Translations under genes and position numbers: made by a program
Origin: Opitutia bacterium
GTDB taxonomy: Bacteria > Verrucomicrobiota > Verrucomicrobiia > Opitutales > UBA953
DNA length: 55,870 bases
Assembly: GCA_021204635.1 (NCBI GenBank)
Contig: JAJPZB010000031.1
Span: forward strand, 1 to 55,870
Direction: 5' to 3'
Shown: in pieces, positions 7,548 through 16,478 of the stretch
How the letters are laid out: every line of letters begins with the position of its first letter
Numbering within the stretch: position 1 is the first letter of the stretch
The notes under the pieces: model-generated
The model's input: only the letters and a program-made list of their open reading frames with translations
What the model was told of the DNA's origin: nothing
Databases searched by the model: none

Positions 7548-7790
7548 TCAAAATCCTTCCGGATTGCTGAAGACATCGCCTTCGTTGACGATGCGCCGCT
7601 CGTTCTCTTTTTCCAACCAATTGAAATATTCGGAGATCGAGTTGACATCGCCTTCAAAGAATCCCGCTATCGCCGGCTTGTTGAACCCGGGATCGTCGGG
7701 AGAATCCGCCACACACCCCGTGCAGACACCCACGCACGCGCAGGTTCCGACAAGCGCGAGAAACAGACTCGCATAGTTCTTCTTGGTCAT
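7548..7790 (-). CDS. Small putative lipoprotein
   Basis: 80-residue protein with Lys-Lys at positions 3-4, a hydrophobic stretch and a lipobox-like VCTGC, so probably lipid-anchored. The mature part is short, acidic and has no recognisable domain (SISEYFNWLEKENERR could be a helix). It reads toward the RelE-like gene and pssA with a 36-base gap and may lead that transcript. The upstream side is a CCACCAACCC repeat cluster. Function unknown. Confidence 0.6.
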   Translation of the reverse strand: MTKKNYASLFLALVGTCACVGVCTGCVADSPDDPGFNKPAIAGFFEGDVNSISEYFNWLEKENERRIVNEGDVFSNPEGF

Positions 7791-7841
7791 CTTGCGGAGA
7801 GATTAATTCAACGCCTGCGCATGTCCAAACAAAAACAAGCT

Positions 7842-8036
7842 CACCACCAACCCGTCAACGGTTGTGGCGTCGAGTCTGTGGCCATGGGTTTGTGGTCACC
7901 ACCAACCCAAGCTCACCACATACCCGGATGCCAAGCCACCACCAACCCAGGTCCGCCACCAACCCGATCCCACCACGAACCCGGGCATCGAGCCACCACC
8001 AACCCATGTCTCACCACCAACCCGACCACCACAAAC
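7842..8036 (-). repeat. CCACCAACCC repeat cluster 2
   Basis: Seven or more copies of CACCAACCC or one-base variants (about 7842, 7899, 7932, 7950, 7971, 7995, 8014) fill the 251-base gap between the phosphohexomutase and the lipoprotein. Copies are separated by short unrelated stretches of 5-20 bases, so it is not a clean tandem repeat. The G-rich strand is minus, the direction of transcription of both flanking genes, so read-through RNA would be G-rich. Confidence 0.85.
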
Positions 8037-8041
8037 GTCGG

Positions 8042-9976
8042 TCAAATTCCGGCTCGCGACAATGCGTCTGCGTGGAGGAATTTTTTCATATCCTCTATCG
8101 CGGCTGCGGCTTCGGCTTTTGCCTTGTTCAAATCGGGCTCGGTGGTTGTTGCGAAAATATAGAACTTGATTTTCGGCTCCGTGCCGCTCCCGCGCACGGC
8201 AATCCGCATTCCGTTGTCAAGGGCGAAGAAATAAAAATCTTCCTTCGGGATCGTGTCGCCATCGCTGTCCTTTATTTCGTCACGACCAAAGTCCATGAAC
8301 GACACGACTTTCTTGCCGAGGATTTCCACCGGCGGATTCGCGCGAAGCGACGACAAAATTTGCTTGATCTGCCCTGCTCCTTTCGCGCCTTCAAGGACGA
8401 TGTTCAAAAGCGATTCCGAGAAATAGCCGTATTTTTTGTAGATGGAATCGAGGAATTCGGGAATTGTCATGCCTTTGGATTTCACCCACGAAGCCATTTC
8501 CACAACCATGAGAACTGCGCCATTCGCGTCTTTGTCGCGAACGCTGTCGGAATGCAGGTAGCCGTAACTTTCCTCGCCACCGACCACAAAGAACGTTCCC
8601 GCCTCAAGCTGTTTTTTTGCGCGTTCCCGCCACGGCAATTGCATGTATTCCGGATAAAGCTTTTCGATTGACTCCTGATATTTTTTAAGCTTCGCAACAA
8701 TCCACTTGAATCCCGTCAGCGCGTTGACGCAACGAATCCCGTTCTTCTCGGCGATGGCATCCTGCAATGGCGACGTGACGAAGGTCTTTATTATTGTCGC
8801 CCTGCTCGTTCCGGTCTGTGGCAAGATTCCGAGTTCCGTCATACGCTCAATGCGAAATGCCGTCAGCATCGTTCCCGTTTGGTTGCCGGAATAAAGCACA
8901 TAAGAACCGTCCGGAACGCGGACAGCCAAGCCAACGCGATCGTTGTCGGGATCCGTTCCCAAAACGATTTCCGCGCCAATCTTTTTCGCTTTCGCGAGCG
9001 CGAGAGTGAACGCTTCGGCGTTTTCGGGATTGGGAGATTTCACGGTTGGGAACCGACCATCGTGCACCCGCTGCTCTTCGACGACCTCGAAGTTTACGCC
9101 AAAGCGTTTCAACGCGGGAACGATCATGACATCGCCCGTGCCGTGAATGTTCGTGTAGCAAACTTTGACCGGGAATTTTTTCAGCGTCTCAGGGTCGAGA
9201 ACCGCGCATTCCAAGTCGGAAAGATATTTTTCTTCGATTGTCGCGGGAACCGGATTGACCGCAGACAAATCGATTTTCAAAAACTGCGGAATGTCTGCAA
9301 GCGCCACCGAATTTACCTCGTCGATAATTCCTTCCGCGTGCGGAGAAACCACTTGCGCCCCGTCGTTGAAATAGCACTTGAAACCATTGTCGTGAGACGG
9401 ATTGTGGCTCGCTGTGATCACGATACCGGCGTCTGTTTTCAACGCGCGAATCGTGAAGCTTAATTGTGGCGTGGAGCGCGGACCATCGAAGATGTAGGCT
9501 TCGCCACCGAGCTTTGCCCAGATACTTGCGGCAAGTTTCCCAAAGTGCGCAGAGAAATGTCTGACGTCATGGCCAATGACAATTTTTGGAGGCCTGTTGT
9601 CTCCGAGACTTTTCAAATATTTCGACACGTATCGGAAAAGCCCGACTGTCGCGCGGACAATGTTGAAATCGTTTAAATATGCAGTTCCGACGGCGGGATG
9701 CTCGGGCGTCCCAAGATTGTCGCGCGTCCCTGCCTCTGTGGTTGGAGTTACTTTTCCGATTGTGCGCCCGCGCATTCCGCCGGTGCCGAACGCGATTTTT
9801 TTAAAAAATCTGTCGTTCAGTTCTTCCCAGCTTTCGGTTTGAACGAGCTCCGCAACAGACTCTGTCGCCCACTGCGGCAGGAAATTGGCCTCGAGCCATT
9901 CGCAAATATTTTCTGCGGTCGCGGGAGTGACCTTGCCCTGCGCCGCTGCTGATTTAATCGCTTCTATTATTTCCAT
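8042..9976 (-). CDS. Phospho-sugar mutase (phosphoglucomutase/phosphomannomutase)
   Basis: Cytoplasmic alpha-D-phosphohexomutase of 644 residues, interconverting hexose 1- and 6-phosphates. All four active-site loops are seen: phosphoserine loop TASHNP with Ser190, metal-binding DPDNDR with Asp342/344/346, sugar-binding GGEESYG at about 466-472, and phosphate-binding RGSGTEPK near the C-terminus. Length and the N-terminal FGTGGMRG motif place it with the long PGM2-like group (glucose-1-phosphate or deoxyribose-phosphate mutases) rather than AlgC or GlmM. Substrate preference cannot be decided from sequence. Starts at the ATG at 9976; its 3' end abuts repeat cluster 2 without a clear terminator. 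Confidence 0.93.
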   Translation of the reverse strand: MEIIEAIKSAAAQGKVTPATAENICEWLEANFLPQWATESVAELVQTESWEELNDRFFKKIAFGTGGMRGRTIGKVTPTTEAGTRDNLGTPEHPAVGTAYLNDFNIVRATVGLFRYVSKYLKSLGDNRPPKIVIGHDVRHFSAHFGKLAASIWAKLGGEAYIFDGPRSTPQLSFTIRALKTDAGIVITASHNPSHDNGFKCYFNDGAQVVSPHAEGIIDEVNSVALADIPQFLKIDLSAVNPVPATIEEKYLSDLECAVLDPETLKKFPVKVCYTNIHGTGDVMIVPALKRFGVNFEVVEEQRVHDGRFPTVKSPNPENAEAFTLALAKAKKIGAEIVLGTDPDNDRVGLAVRVPDGSYVLYSGNQTGTMLTAFRIERMTELGILPQTGTSRATIIKTFVTSPLQDAIAEKNGIRCVNALTGFKWIVAKLKKYQESIEKLYPEYMQLPWRERAKKQLEAGTFFVVGGEESYGYLHSDSVRDKDANGAVLMVVEMASWVKSKGMTIPEFLDSIYKKYGYFSESLLNIVLEGAKGAGQIKQILSSLRANPPVEILGKKVVSFMDFGRDEIKDSDGDTIPKEDFYFFALDNGMRIAVRGSGTEPKIKFYIFATTTEPDLNKAKAEAAAAIEDMKKFLHADALSRAGI

Positions 9977-10061
9977 GGTAAAATTTTCTTATGATTAAAG
10001 CCTGAATTTAACTCCGCGCATTCTGATTTTTTTCGTTCTCGGAATAAATACAAAACGAGGG

Positions 10062-10090
10062 TTGAACAAAACGCCCGAGTAAAGTAAAAG
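10062..10090 (+). promoter_or_regulatory. Possible promoter for the prepilin-like gene
   Basis: TTGAAC (10062-10067), 17-base spacer, TAAAAG (10085-10090); each matches four of six consensus bases. It lies about 70 bases before the start codon in the divergent 182-base gap. Confidence 0.35.
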
Positions 10091-10158
10091 ACCCGCCCTT
10101 TTTGCTGGGAAAATCCCACGCGACTTCTCACCAGACAGCCTAAATCCACACTGCCTCG

Positions 10159-13068
10159 ATGGAAAAACGGAAAAACGGATTCTCTCTGATTTGCGCATTG
10201 CTGATTTTGTCAATGCTCATGGCGATGTCTCTTTCGCTCGTGGTCAACGTGTTCGCTCACAAAAACCTCACGGACCACATCGTAAAAAAGCATAAAGCCG
10301 ATTTCGCAGTTGTCGCCGCCGCAAGAATCGCACTCGGCGAGTTGCAACAAATTGCCGGCGTAGATTGCGTGATAACGGCAGACATTCCCGACAGAATTTA
10401 CAGGAATGGCGAATCTTACAGGACGGGCGCATGGAACGTAAAAAATCCGCCGGCAGGATTTCCCATGGTGCTCGAGCGCAACAAACCCGTGCCGCTCGTG
10501 TCAAATTTCGGCATTCCTGCAACTGACGGAAAAACGTTCGACATCGTTCACGGGACATTCGCGGGACGAGCACATCAGGTTCCGCGTTGCTATTTTTCTG
10601 ACACCATTCGAGCCGGATACGCTGTCGTAGATGAGTCCGTCAGATTCCCGACAAACTCCACATTGCCGAAGGCGTTCGAGAAATTGTTCGACGATGAAGA
10701 CGACGAGGAAAATTTTGCAGGAATAAAACAACGCCTCAGACCGCCTTGGAAATTTTCCCGCAAAAAATACTCTGACAACAATGATCTGGATTCTCGGCTC
10801 GGGCTTTATGCTCCGGCGTATTTTTTCTCGCGAATACCTGAAGACGATACGTCGCATGCTGCGTTCCCATCGCACGGCGTTCTCGCAGACTGGCAACGCA
10901 ACAAACTGAAATCGAATTTATCGTCAGAAGATTTTTACGATAAGATTTTTCCTGAAAATTTTCTGCACTCCGACGCAGGCTTTGAGAAAGAATTTCCCGA
11001 CGAAGGTGTTCTCATGCCGACCGAACCAGCGAAAGAATACGGCAAGCTGAAATTTTCGGAGCACCCTGCTCCAATTCTCGCGGACATAAAACTCCACATC
11101 GGATTCTTCAATGCGCGAAGCGATGGCCAGCACAGGGCGCGATTCCATATTTCCGCAGCGCTTTGGAATCCTTATTCGTTTCCGATTCTCGCAGGATCCG
11201 GCGGGAATATCGGCTTGATAAATTTCGCGCAAATGCCGCAAATCTCGATAACGAATTTAAACACGGAGGAAAAATTCACCTTCGACATGTCGAATTTTCC
11301 GACGGGACAATTTGGCATTGTCCGACAAACAAATTCCGATGCGACGTTTAACGTGAACGGGAAAATTTTCGACACATCGGAGCAAGGTTTCGGCTCTGCC
11401 GGGAATGCTGTCGCAGGACTGCATGCAGGAGAAATTTTTTGGGCACGCTTCCCGGATCCGATTGGGCAACCGCAGGGGCTCTCGCGGATAACCGGCGGGA
11501 CGACGTGGAAATATCAAAAAGGCTCAAATCCGAATAAACCGCCATATGGCGCTATCGGCGGAAGATGGTTTCACCCAATGCATAAAATTCAGATAAAATC
11601 TGCACCGACGTATTTGCCCAACTCCCTGCGATTCCAGTATTACAAAGGCTCATTCCCGCAAAATATCGACCCGCGGGAATATTCAAAAACGTTTTGGGAA
11701 TTGAAAAATTTCGAGTTGCCGAGTTTATCGTTCGTGCTATCCGGCGAGGAATACAATCGCGAAGATTCATCAAACTACACGATAGACGACGTTAATGTCG
11801 TTTACTGGATTCGGCTCAAAGTTGAAGACGAAGCGGCGATGAAGGCATTTTTCGAGGCTGTCGATTTGCGCGACAAAACTTTGGATTTCTCGCGACCTGA
11901 GGTAGAACACGCCTTTGATATATCACTCTATGTCGGCGGCAAAGCGAAACAGCTGAGCCAATTTACGGACAGGTATTCTTACCTCTTCGACACCGAGATG
12001 AACAAACATGCCTCGGAAAGCCAGCTACCATCGTTCTCGGCAATACCGATATTCGATACCCCCAATTCGCTCCCGATTTCCACGCTGGCATTATCGCAGC
12101 TGCACATGAATGGATTGCCGCAAAAGGTATTTGGAAGCGCCACAAAAATCGCGAAAGAGTCAAAAATAAACCAAATCGCCGATAGATACTTTTTCGCAGC
12201 TCCGGCAAAAGAAAATTCTTCGGTAGCCTGCGAAAATCCATTCTTGGAGCCTTTCCCTCTCACCACGGCAGACGAAAAATTTAAAAAGAATCTGCAAAAA
12301 ACCACAGCAGCGGCGAACGTGATGATTCGAGCTCCGTTTAACGTAAATTCGACGAACGCACGAGCATGGCAGGCGGTATTGAAATCGTCGTTCAACAACT
12401 GGGGACAACACTCTCGCCGCGCAAACAATCGATCTATGCCATGGGACAATTCTTATCGCTACGACGAATTGAAAAACGTCTTTTTCACTCGGCCGTTTAG
12501 CGCGCAATCATTCTCTGCAAGCATCCACCACCAACCGCTGACGGACGAACAACTCGAGAAATTGGACAAGCGTTCTCGCGAACAATTTTTGCTGACACAG
12601 GGGCTTAGAAGCCTTCCTGACAAAAAGATAGAGATCTTGGCAAAAAATCTCGCGGATAAAATTAAGGAGCGGTTGAGAGAGGAAGAGCCGTTCTACTCCT
12701 TGGCAGATTTCATTGATTCGGGAGTTCTCGACTACGCAATAAAAAAGAGCCAAATCAACGAAATTGGAGAAGACGAAATTCCGGAGTGGTTCCCAAATTA
12801 TCTCACGCAGGCGCATATCCTCCACAACCTGCTCCCTTCGCTAACACCAAGAGGAGACACGTTTACAATTACGGTGAAAGCGGAAAACATCAATCCCGTG
12901 ACGGGGAAAGCCAATGCCGTAACGATGGCGGAAATCCGCGTACAACGCGTCCCGGAATTTTTCGATTCGCGACAGGTGCCGGAAACGAGTTTCGACGACT
13001 GCAATGGCGTAAACCGCCACTTTGGGCGTCGATTTAAGATTGTGAGTTTCAGTTATATACCAAACTAA
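10159..13068 (+). CDS. Large prepilin-like protein, Verru_Chthon cassette A type
   Basis: 969-residue exported protein. It starts MEKRKNGFSLICALLILSM: a short basic leader, Gly-Phe at a type IV prepilin peptidase-like site and one long hydrophobic helix, followed by RIALGELQQIAGVD, the segment found after the helix in verrucomicrobial proteins of the TIGR02600-type cassette. The remaining 900 residues are hydrophilic, rich in aromatic residues and beta strands, with no enzyme motif. Known verrucomicrobial cassettes encode several pseudopilin-like proteins together; here the gene stands alone, so its role (pseudopilus tip or surface scaffold) is inferred. It is the only plus-strand gene in a long minus-strand block. 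Confidence 0.65.
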   Translation: MEKRKNGFSLICALLILSMLMAMSLSLVVNVFAHKNLTDHIVKKHKADFAVVAAARIALGELQQIAGVDCVITADIPDRIYRNGESYRTGAWNVKNPPAGFPMVLERNKPVPLVSNFGIPATDGKTFDIVHGTFAGRAHQVPRCYFSDTIRAGYAVVDESVRFPTNSTLPKAFEKLFDDEDDEENFAGIKQRLRPPWKFSRKKYSDNNDLDSRLGLYAPAYFFSRIPEDDTSHAAFPSHGVLADWQRNKLKSNLSSEDFYDKIFPENFLHSDAGFEKEFPDEGVLMPTEPAKEYGKLKFSEHPAPILADIKLHIGFFNARSDGQHRARFHISAALWNPYSFPILAGSGGNIGLINFAQMPQISITNLNTEEKFTFDMSNFPTGQFGIVRQTNSDATFNVNGKIFDTSEQGFGSAGNAVAGLHAGEIFWARFPDPIGQPQGLSRITGGTTWKYQKGSNPNKPPYGAIGGRWFHPMHKIQIKSAPTYLPNSLRFQYYKGSFPQNIDPREYSKTFWELKNFELPSLSFVLSGEEYNREDSSNYTIDDVNVVYWIRLKVEDEAAMKAFFEAVDLRDKTLDFSRPEVEHAFDISLYVGGKAKQLSQFTDRYSYLFDTEMNKHASESQLPSFSAIPIFDTPNSLPISTLALSQLHMNGLPQKVFGSATKIAKESKINQIADRYFFAAPAKENSSVACENPFLEPFPLTTADEKFKKNLQKTTAAANVMIRAPFNVNSTNARAWQAVLKSSFNNWGQHSRRANNRSMPWDNSYRYDELKNVFFTRPFSAQSFSASIHHQPLTDEQLEKLDKRSREQFLLTQGLRSLPDKKIEILAKNLADKIKERLREEEPFYSLADFIDSGVLDYAIKKSQINEIGEDEIPEWFPNYLTQAHILHNLLPSLTPRGDTFTITVKAENINPVTGKANAVTMAEIRVQRVPEFFDSRQVPETSFDDCNGVNRHFGRRFKIVSFSYIPN

Positions 13069-13097
13069 AAAACGTAATTAAAATTTAATTACGTTTT
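13069..13097. terminator. Bidirectional terminator between convergent genes
   Basis: AAAACGTAATTAAA (13069-13082) and TTTAATTACGTTTT (13084-13097) are perfect inverted repeats with A-runs and T-runs at their ends. The structure serves both the prepilin-like gene and the tlyA-like gene, whose last codons it overlaps. Confidence 0.8.
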
Positions 13098-13846
13098 CTC
13101 GCATAAAAAAGAAATTCTTTATTTCCGTCTCCACCCTTGATCGGAGATTCGCAAGTTCCACAAAGTTCAAAACCGGCAAGTTCACGAGAGCAAAAATCCA
13201 AAATTTCGTTTACTACGCGTTTGTGGACTTCCGGATCTTTTATGATCCCCCTGCCCTTTGAAGCCTCTTCCCGAGTCGCCTCAAATTGAGGTTTTATCAG
13301 CATGATCAAAGCACCGCCGCACGCGACCCTGTGCCACGCTGCCGGAAGAATTTTTTTCAGCGAAATAAACGACAAATCTCCGACAACAAGGTCATAAACT
13401 TTCTGCGGAAGTTCTACGTCGTCGAGGTCGCGCGCATTGATCTTTTCAAAATTACGAACACGCGAATCGTTCAGCAATTTACTGTGCAATTGCCCGTGCC
13501 CGACATCAACGCACGTGACAAAACTCGCGCCATTTTGCAAAAGGCAGTCTGTAAACCCACCTGTTGAGGCGCCAATATCCAACGCTGTTAACGAGGCAAC
13601 CGGAATTGAAAATGTTGAGATTGCGCTTGCGAGTTTTTCCCCTCCGCGCGAAACGAATCGAGGCGGAGTTTCCACCGAGAGTTCTGTATAGGACGAAAAC
13701 ATCTGCGAAGGTTTCTGAACCAAAGCATCAGGTCCGGAACGCACCTTTCCCGCCATGATCAAAATTTTTGCCTGCGAGCGTGATTCTGCCTTCCCCTGTC
13801 GGAAAAGTAGTTCGTCTGCCCTGATTTTTTTAGATGTCGCCGGCAT
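13085..13846 (-). CDS. tlyA: TlyA family rRNA ribose methyltransferase
   Basis: 253-residue RNA methyltransferase of the TlyA/hemolysin A family (2'-O-methylation of rRNA cytidines in known members). An N-terminal S4-like RNA-binding domain (IRADELLFRQGKAESRSQAKILIMAGKV) is followed by an FtsJ-like Rossmann domain with the SAM motif ALDIGASTGGFTDCLLQ, the acidic residue in VTCVDVGHGQL and the DLVVGDLSFISL block. The ATG at 13846 (MPATSKK) is chosen over an upstream in-frame start since the S4 domain begins right after it. It overlaps the preceding gene by 17 bases, so the two are translated in tandem. Confidence 0.9.
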   Translation of the reverse strand: MPATSKKIRADELLFRQGKAESRSQAKILIMAGKVRSGPDALVQKPSQMFSSYTELSVETPPRFVSRGGEKLASAISTFSIPVASLTALDIGASTGGFTDCLLQNGASFVTCVDVGHGQLHSKLLNDSRVRNFEKINARDLDDVELPQKVYDLVVGDLSFISLKKILPAAWHRVACGGALIMLIKPQFEATREEASKGRGIIKDPEVHKRVVNEILDFCSRELAGFELCGTCESPIKGGDGNKEFLFYARKRN

Positions 13847-14408
13847 CACGCAAACCATGAGAAATCTCTGCATCTATGCTAACGCAAGAAATTGGGACTT
13901 CTCCCTTGTTGGAAATTGATAATTCGGAAAAATCTCCTCCACCTTCCGGAATCATAAAAAAAGACTTCACAAAGCAATCTTCTTCAAAAATTTGCATCCC
14001 GGCTGCGGAGACAGATTTTCCGTTTCCATCTTTCAATTCAAAAGACAAATGGGATAAAGATTCCGCTTCGATTTTACTCGAGAAATGAATAATGCAAGTC
14101 AAGCCATCTTTGCATGCGAGCTTTTTGGCAGGAAATGTGAAATTATTTTCACACTGCACGAGATCAAATTTGCCCGAAATAATTTTAAAGCGCTCGATAC
14201 TTGGTAGCATATCCCCTTTTGCCGATTCTCCATCGGAAAAAATCTTTGGGATGCGGAAACGTCCTGGATCAAGCGCCATCCACATTACCATGACAATTAT
14301 CAAGACCGTGAGAACCGAAAATATTTTCTTCGGAAGCTTAAAGCGGATATTTACGACAAGTGCGATGACCGCCACCGCCAAAACAGTCATGAAAAACCAA
14401 AATTCCAT
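13830..14408 (-). CDS. Hypothetical membrane protein
   Basis: 192 residues with two N-terminal hydrophobic helices (MEFWFFMTVLAVAVIALVV and IFSVLTVLIIVMVMWMAL) and a periplasmic or cytoplasmic beta-rich domain with several Cys. No family recognised. It lies four bases downstream of the M23 peptidase gene and overlaps tlyA by 17 bases, so it belongs to an operon of lipoprotein, M23 peptidase, membrane protein and tlyA. Confidence 0.65.
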   Translation of the reverse strand: MEFWFFMTVLAVAVIALVVNIRFKLPKKIFSVLTVLIIVMVMWMALDPGRFRIPKIFSDGESAKGDMLPSIERFKIISGKFDLVQCENNFTFPAKKLACKDGLTCIIHFSSKIEAESLSHLSFELKDGNGKSVSAAGMQIFEEDCFVKSFFMIPEGGGDFSELSISNKGEVPISCVSIDAEISHGLRDAGDI

Positions 14409-14411
14409 AGA

Positions 14412-15422
14412 TTAATAATTGAAAATTATCCGCAAATAATTACGCAAATTTAGACCTGCTTGCAGTTCTTTATTAGACGTCCTGAGCAACATTCCACGTC
14501 TCTCGGCGAGATCGATAAATTTTTCAGAAGCATTTTTAATTCCGACTCCACTAACGGAGTAATCGCGCGGAATGAATCGAATAGGCATACCAAACCATGT
14601 AAAATTGACTTCCCAAGATTTTATCTCTTTCGGCACTTGACGATTTTCCCTAAGCGCCGGAGAGCGAAATAAAATATCCGGCACGCCACTATATGGGATT
14701 TCAACTGTGAACGCACACTCCTGAGCATTAATCCAAGACAACGCATTGATTGCCGGTTTTTTGGCGCGAGCCATGTCAAAAAATTTCAGAGGATCTGCAC
14801 CAACTAAATTAAGCCCGTTGTAATGCCCGTGTAGATTCCCCTCTTTATATTTAGAAGCATACCACGAATCGAAACCATCTCGCCCCAACATCATCCCAAT
14901 TTCAAAATGCAAATGTGCATTCGACAACGGGATTTTGTATGTATTCGAGGTGTTTCCAATCGTGCCTATTCTTTTTCCTGCAGAAATAAATTCGTGCTCT
15001 TTCAAATCACACGAAACCTCGGCGAGATGCGCATACAAAGAATAAAATTCTATGCCCGATGAATTGTGAACGATAACGACGTATTTTCCATACGATCCGT
15101 TATCAACAGGGCACACGTGAGCGACAATTCCATCTGCTACTGCAACAACAACGTCTTGCGGTATGCCATTCTCGTCGCGAGAAACAGATTTTAAATCTAT
15201 TCCTTCGTGAAAACGTGTCCCATTATCTCTGACCATTCCAAATAAGGCAGAATCTGGTCTCCCAGAAACAGTTGGTTGCAAATACTTCACCAAACCTACC
15301 CCGCCCGCAGTTAAATCGGCGGCCGTTGGGGAGGTCAAGTAATCACCCGCAAAAATAACATCTGCGGCAAACAAAAATGCCGCAGATGAAAATAACAATC
15401 TCTGACAAATAGCAAAAATCAA
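14412..15422 (-). CDS. M23 family metallopeptidase (LytM-type)
   Basis: 336-residue exported peptidoglycan hydrolase or hydrolase-like regulator. A signal peptide (about residues 1-25) precedes the M23 domain, whose zinc ligands are all present: His72 and Asp76 in FHEGIDL, His172 in AHLHFEIG, with catalytic His132 in YAHLAEV and His170. The C-terminal 130 residues are of unknown fold. The start is a TTG whose bases overlap the stop of the lipoprotein gene (TTGA at 15419-15422), implying translational coupling with it. Being flanked by envelope proteins fits a role in cell-wall remodelling. Confidence 0.88.
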   Translation of the reverse strand: MIFAICQRLLFSSAAFLFAADVIFAGDYLTSPTAADLTAGGVGLVKYLQPTVSGRPDSALFGMVRDNGTRFHEGIDLKSVSRDENGIPQDVVVAVADGIVAHVCPVDNGSYGKYVVIVHNSSGIEFYSLYAHLAEVSCDLKEHEFISAGKRIGTIGNTSNTYKIPLSNAHLHFEIGMMLGRDGFDSWYASKYKEGNLHGHYNGLNLVGADPLKFFDMARAKKPAINALSWINAQECAFTVEIPYSGVPDILFRSPALRENRQVPKEIKSWEVNFTWFGMPIRFIPRDYSVSGVGIKNASEKFIDLAERRGMLLRTSNKELQAGLNLRNYLRIIFNY

Positions 15423-15970
15423 CGCCCGCGCTCCTTCATGTATTCACGCCGCTCTAAAATATATTCATTTAGCGTGAAGCGAAGTTCCGCGAGCTCGTCC
15501 GCCAATTCTTTGCCTTCTTTGTAGGAATCGATGACGAAAAACAAATCGTCCTCTCTGATTTGAGACCAAATACGGCAATACCCAATTGGATTTCCATCAA
15601 CAATGAGGAAGAAACGCTTTTGCCCTGCTCCCTCCGCCAAAGCCTCACCCGAAGCCTGATATATCTTCACGACTTTGTCCCTCTTTATCCGCATACGAAG
15701 CCCTGGTTGCGCATAAATCCCAAGCTGCGGATAATCCATCTGCTTTAATTCGACATTAGTAAATGCGTCTATATCTAAAATCGGCATGGTTATCACTTTC
15801 GCGGTTGAACCGGTGACAGGCATTACGATCGTCTGATGTGATCCGAACGCCCCAGATTTCGAGGAAGCCTCCAAATACACATCAATACCATGCTTCGGCA
15901 TTGGTTTAGAGCAAGAGAGGAACAAACAGCTGAAAATCAACCCTAATAGGAGTAATGCAACACGCTTCAT
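15419..15970 (-). CDS. Putative lipoprotein, coupled to the M23 peptidase
   Basis: 183 residues with a type II signal peptide (MKRVALLLLGLIFSCLFLSC, lipobox LFLSC at 17-21, no Asp at +2, so outer-membrane sorting is likely if Lol rules apply). The body is beta-rich then ends in a long charged helix (ELADELAELRFTLNEYILE). No known family. Its stop overlaps the start of the M23 gene by four bases; a lipoprotein partner for a LytM-type hydrolase is a reasonable guess. Confidence 0.7.
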   Translation of the reverse strand: MKRVALLLLGLIFSCLFLSCSKPMPKHGIDVYLEASSKSGAFGSHQTIVMPVTGSTAKVITMPILDIDAFTNVELKQMDYPQLGIYAQPGLRMRIKRDKVVKIYQASGEALAEGAGQKRFFLIVDGNPIGYCRIWSQIREDDLFFVIDSYKEGKELADELAELRFTLNEYILERREYMKERGR

Positions 15971-15976
15971 TTGCCG

Positions 15977-16468
15977 TCATCCTAACAACAGCTCTAAATT
16001 GTTAGCAATGCGAGAAATCTCGTTCGGGGCAAAATCGCGAATGGGAATTAAAAACTCCTTCTTTGTTTTAATATGAACAAACCGCTGAAAGCCATTCACG
16101 GGTTTGCCAACAGCCCTGATTATTCTTTTTCTCTCCAAAATCAACGCTAACAATTGCTTCAATAGTTCTCCATCGTCAGTTTTTTCCGCATCAAATAATG
16201 AGATGAAAAATTCTTCCTGACTTGCGATTTTGTTCTGAGCTTCCCGCAATTTGTCCGGATTTTCGCAATACGCCCTGCTCCACGTACCTATGACGGCACT
16301 CTTGATCAGGAATTTTTTGGCGCAAGCTTCGTGCAAATCAGCACGTTCGAGTTCGCCATCAGTGCCGCCTCTTGACACAACGCACACGACCTTTTCCCCA
16401 TCTTTAAACGCATCTCCGCAAAGCGAGCATTTTTTTGCGATTTGCCTGAAACTCCAAACAATAGCCAT
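15977..16468 (-). CDS. Hypothetical protein with a zinc-binding N-terminus
   Basis: 163 residues, no signal peptide. The N-terminus has CSLC at about 14-17 and HEAC at about 46-49, which together resemble a treble-clef or zinc-ribbon site of the CxxC/HxxC type. The middle is helical and charged. Six bases separate it from the lipoprotein gene and ten from mnmG, so it sits inside the same transcript as both. Function unknown. Confidence 0.6.
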   Translation of the reverse strand: MAIVWSFRQIAKKCSLCGDAFKDGEKVVCVVSRGGTDGELERADLHEACAKKFLIKSAVIGTWSRAYCENPDKLREAQNKIASQEEFFISLFDAEKTDDGELLKQLLALILERKRIIRAVGKPVNGFQRFVHIKTKKEFLIPIRDFAPNEISRIANNLELLLG

Positions 16469-16478
16469 TTTGTGGATG

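Noticed and set aside
7821..8162. Pro/His-rich small proteins in the 7.8-8.1 kb repeat
   Set aside because: They are open only because the CCACCAACCC repeat lacks stops; no conserved sequence or initiation signal.
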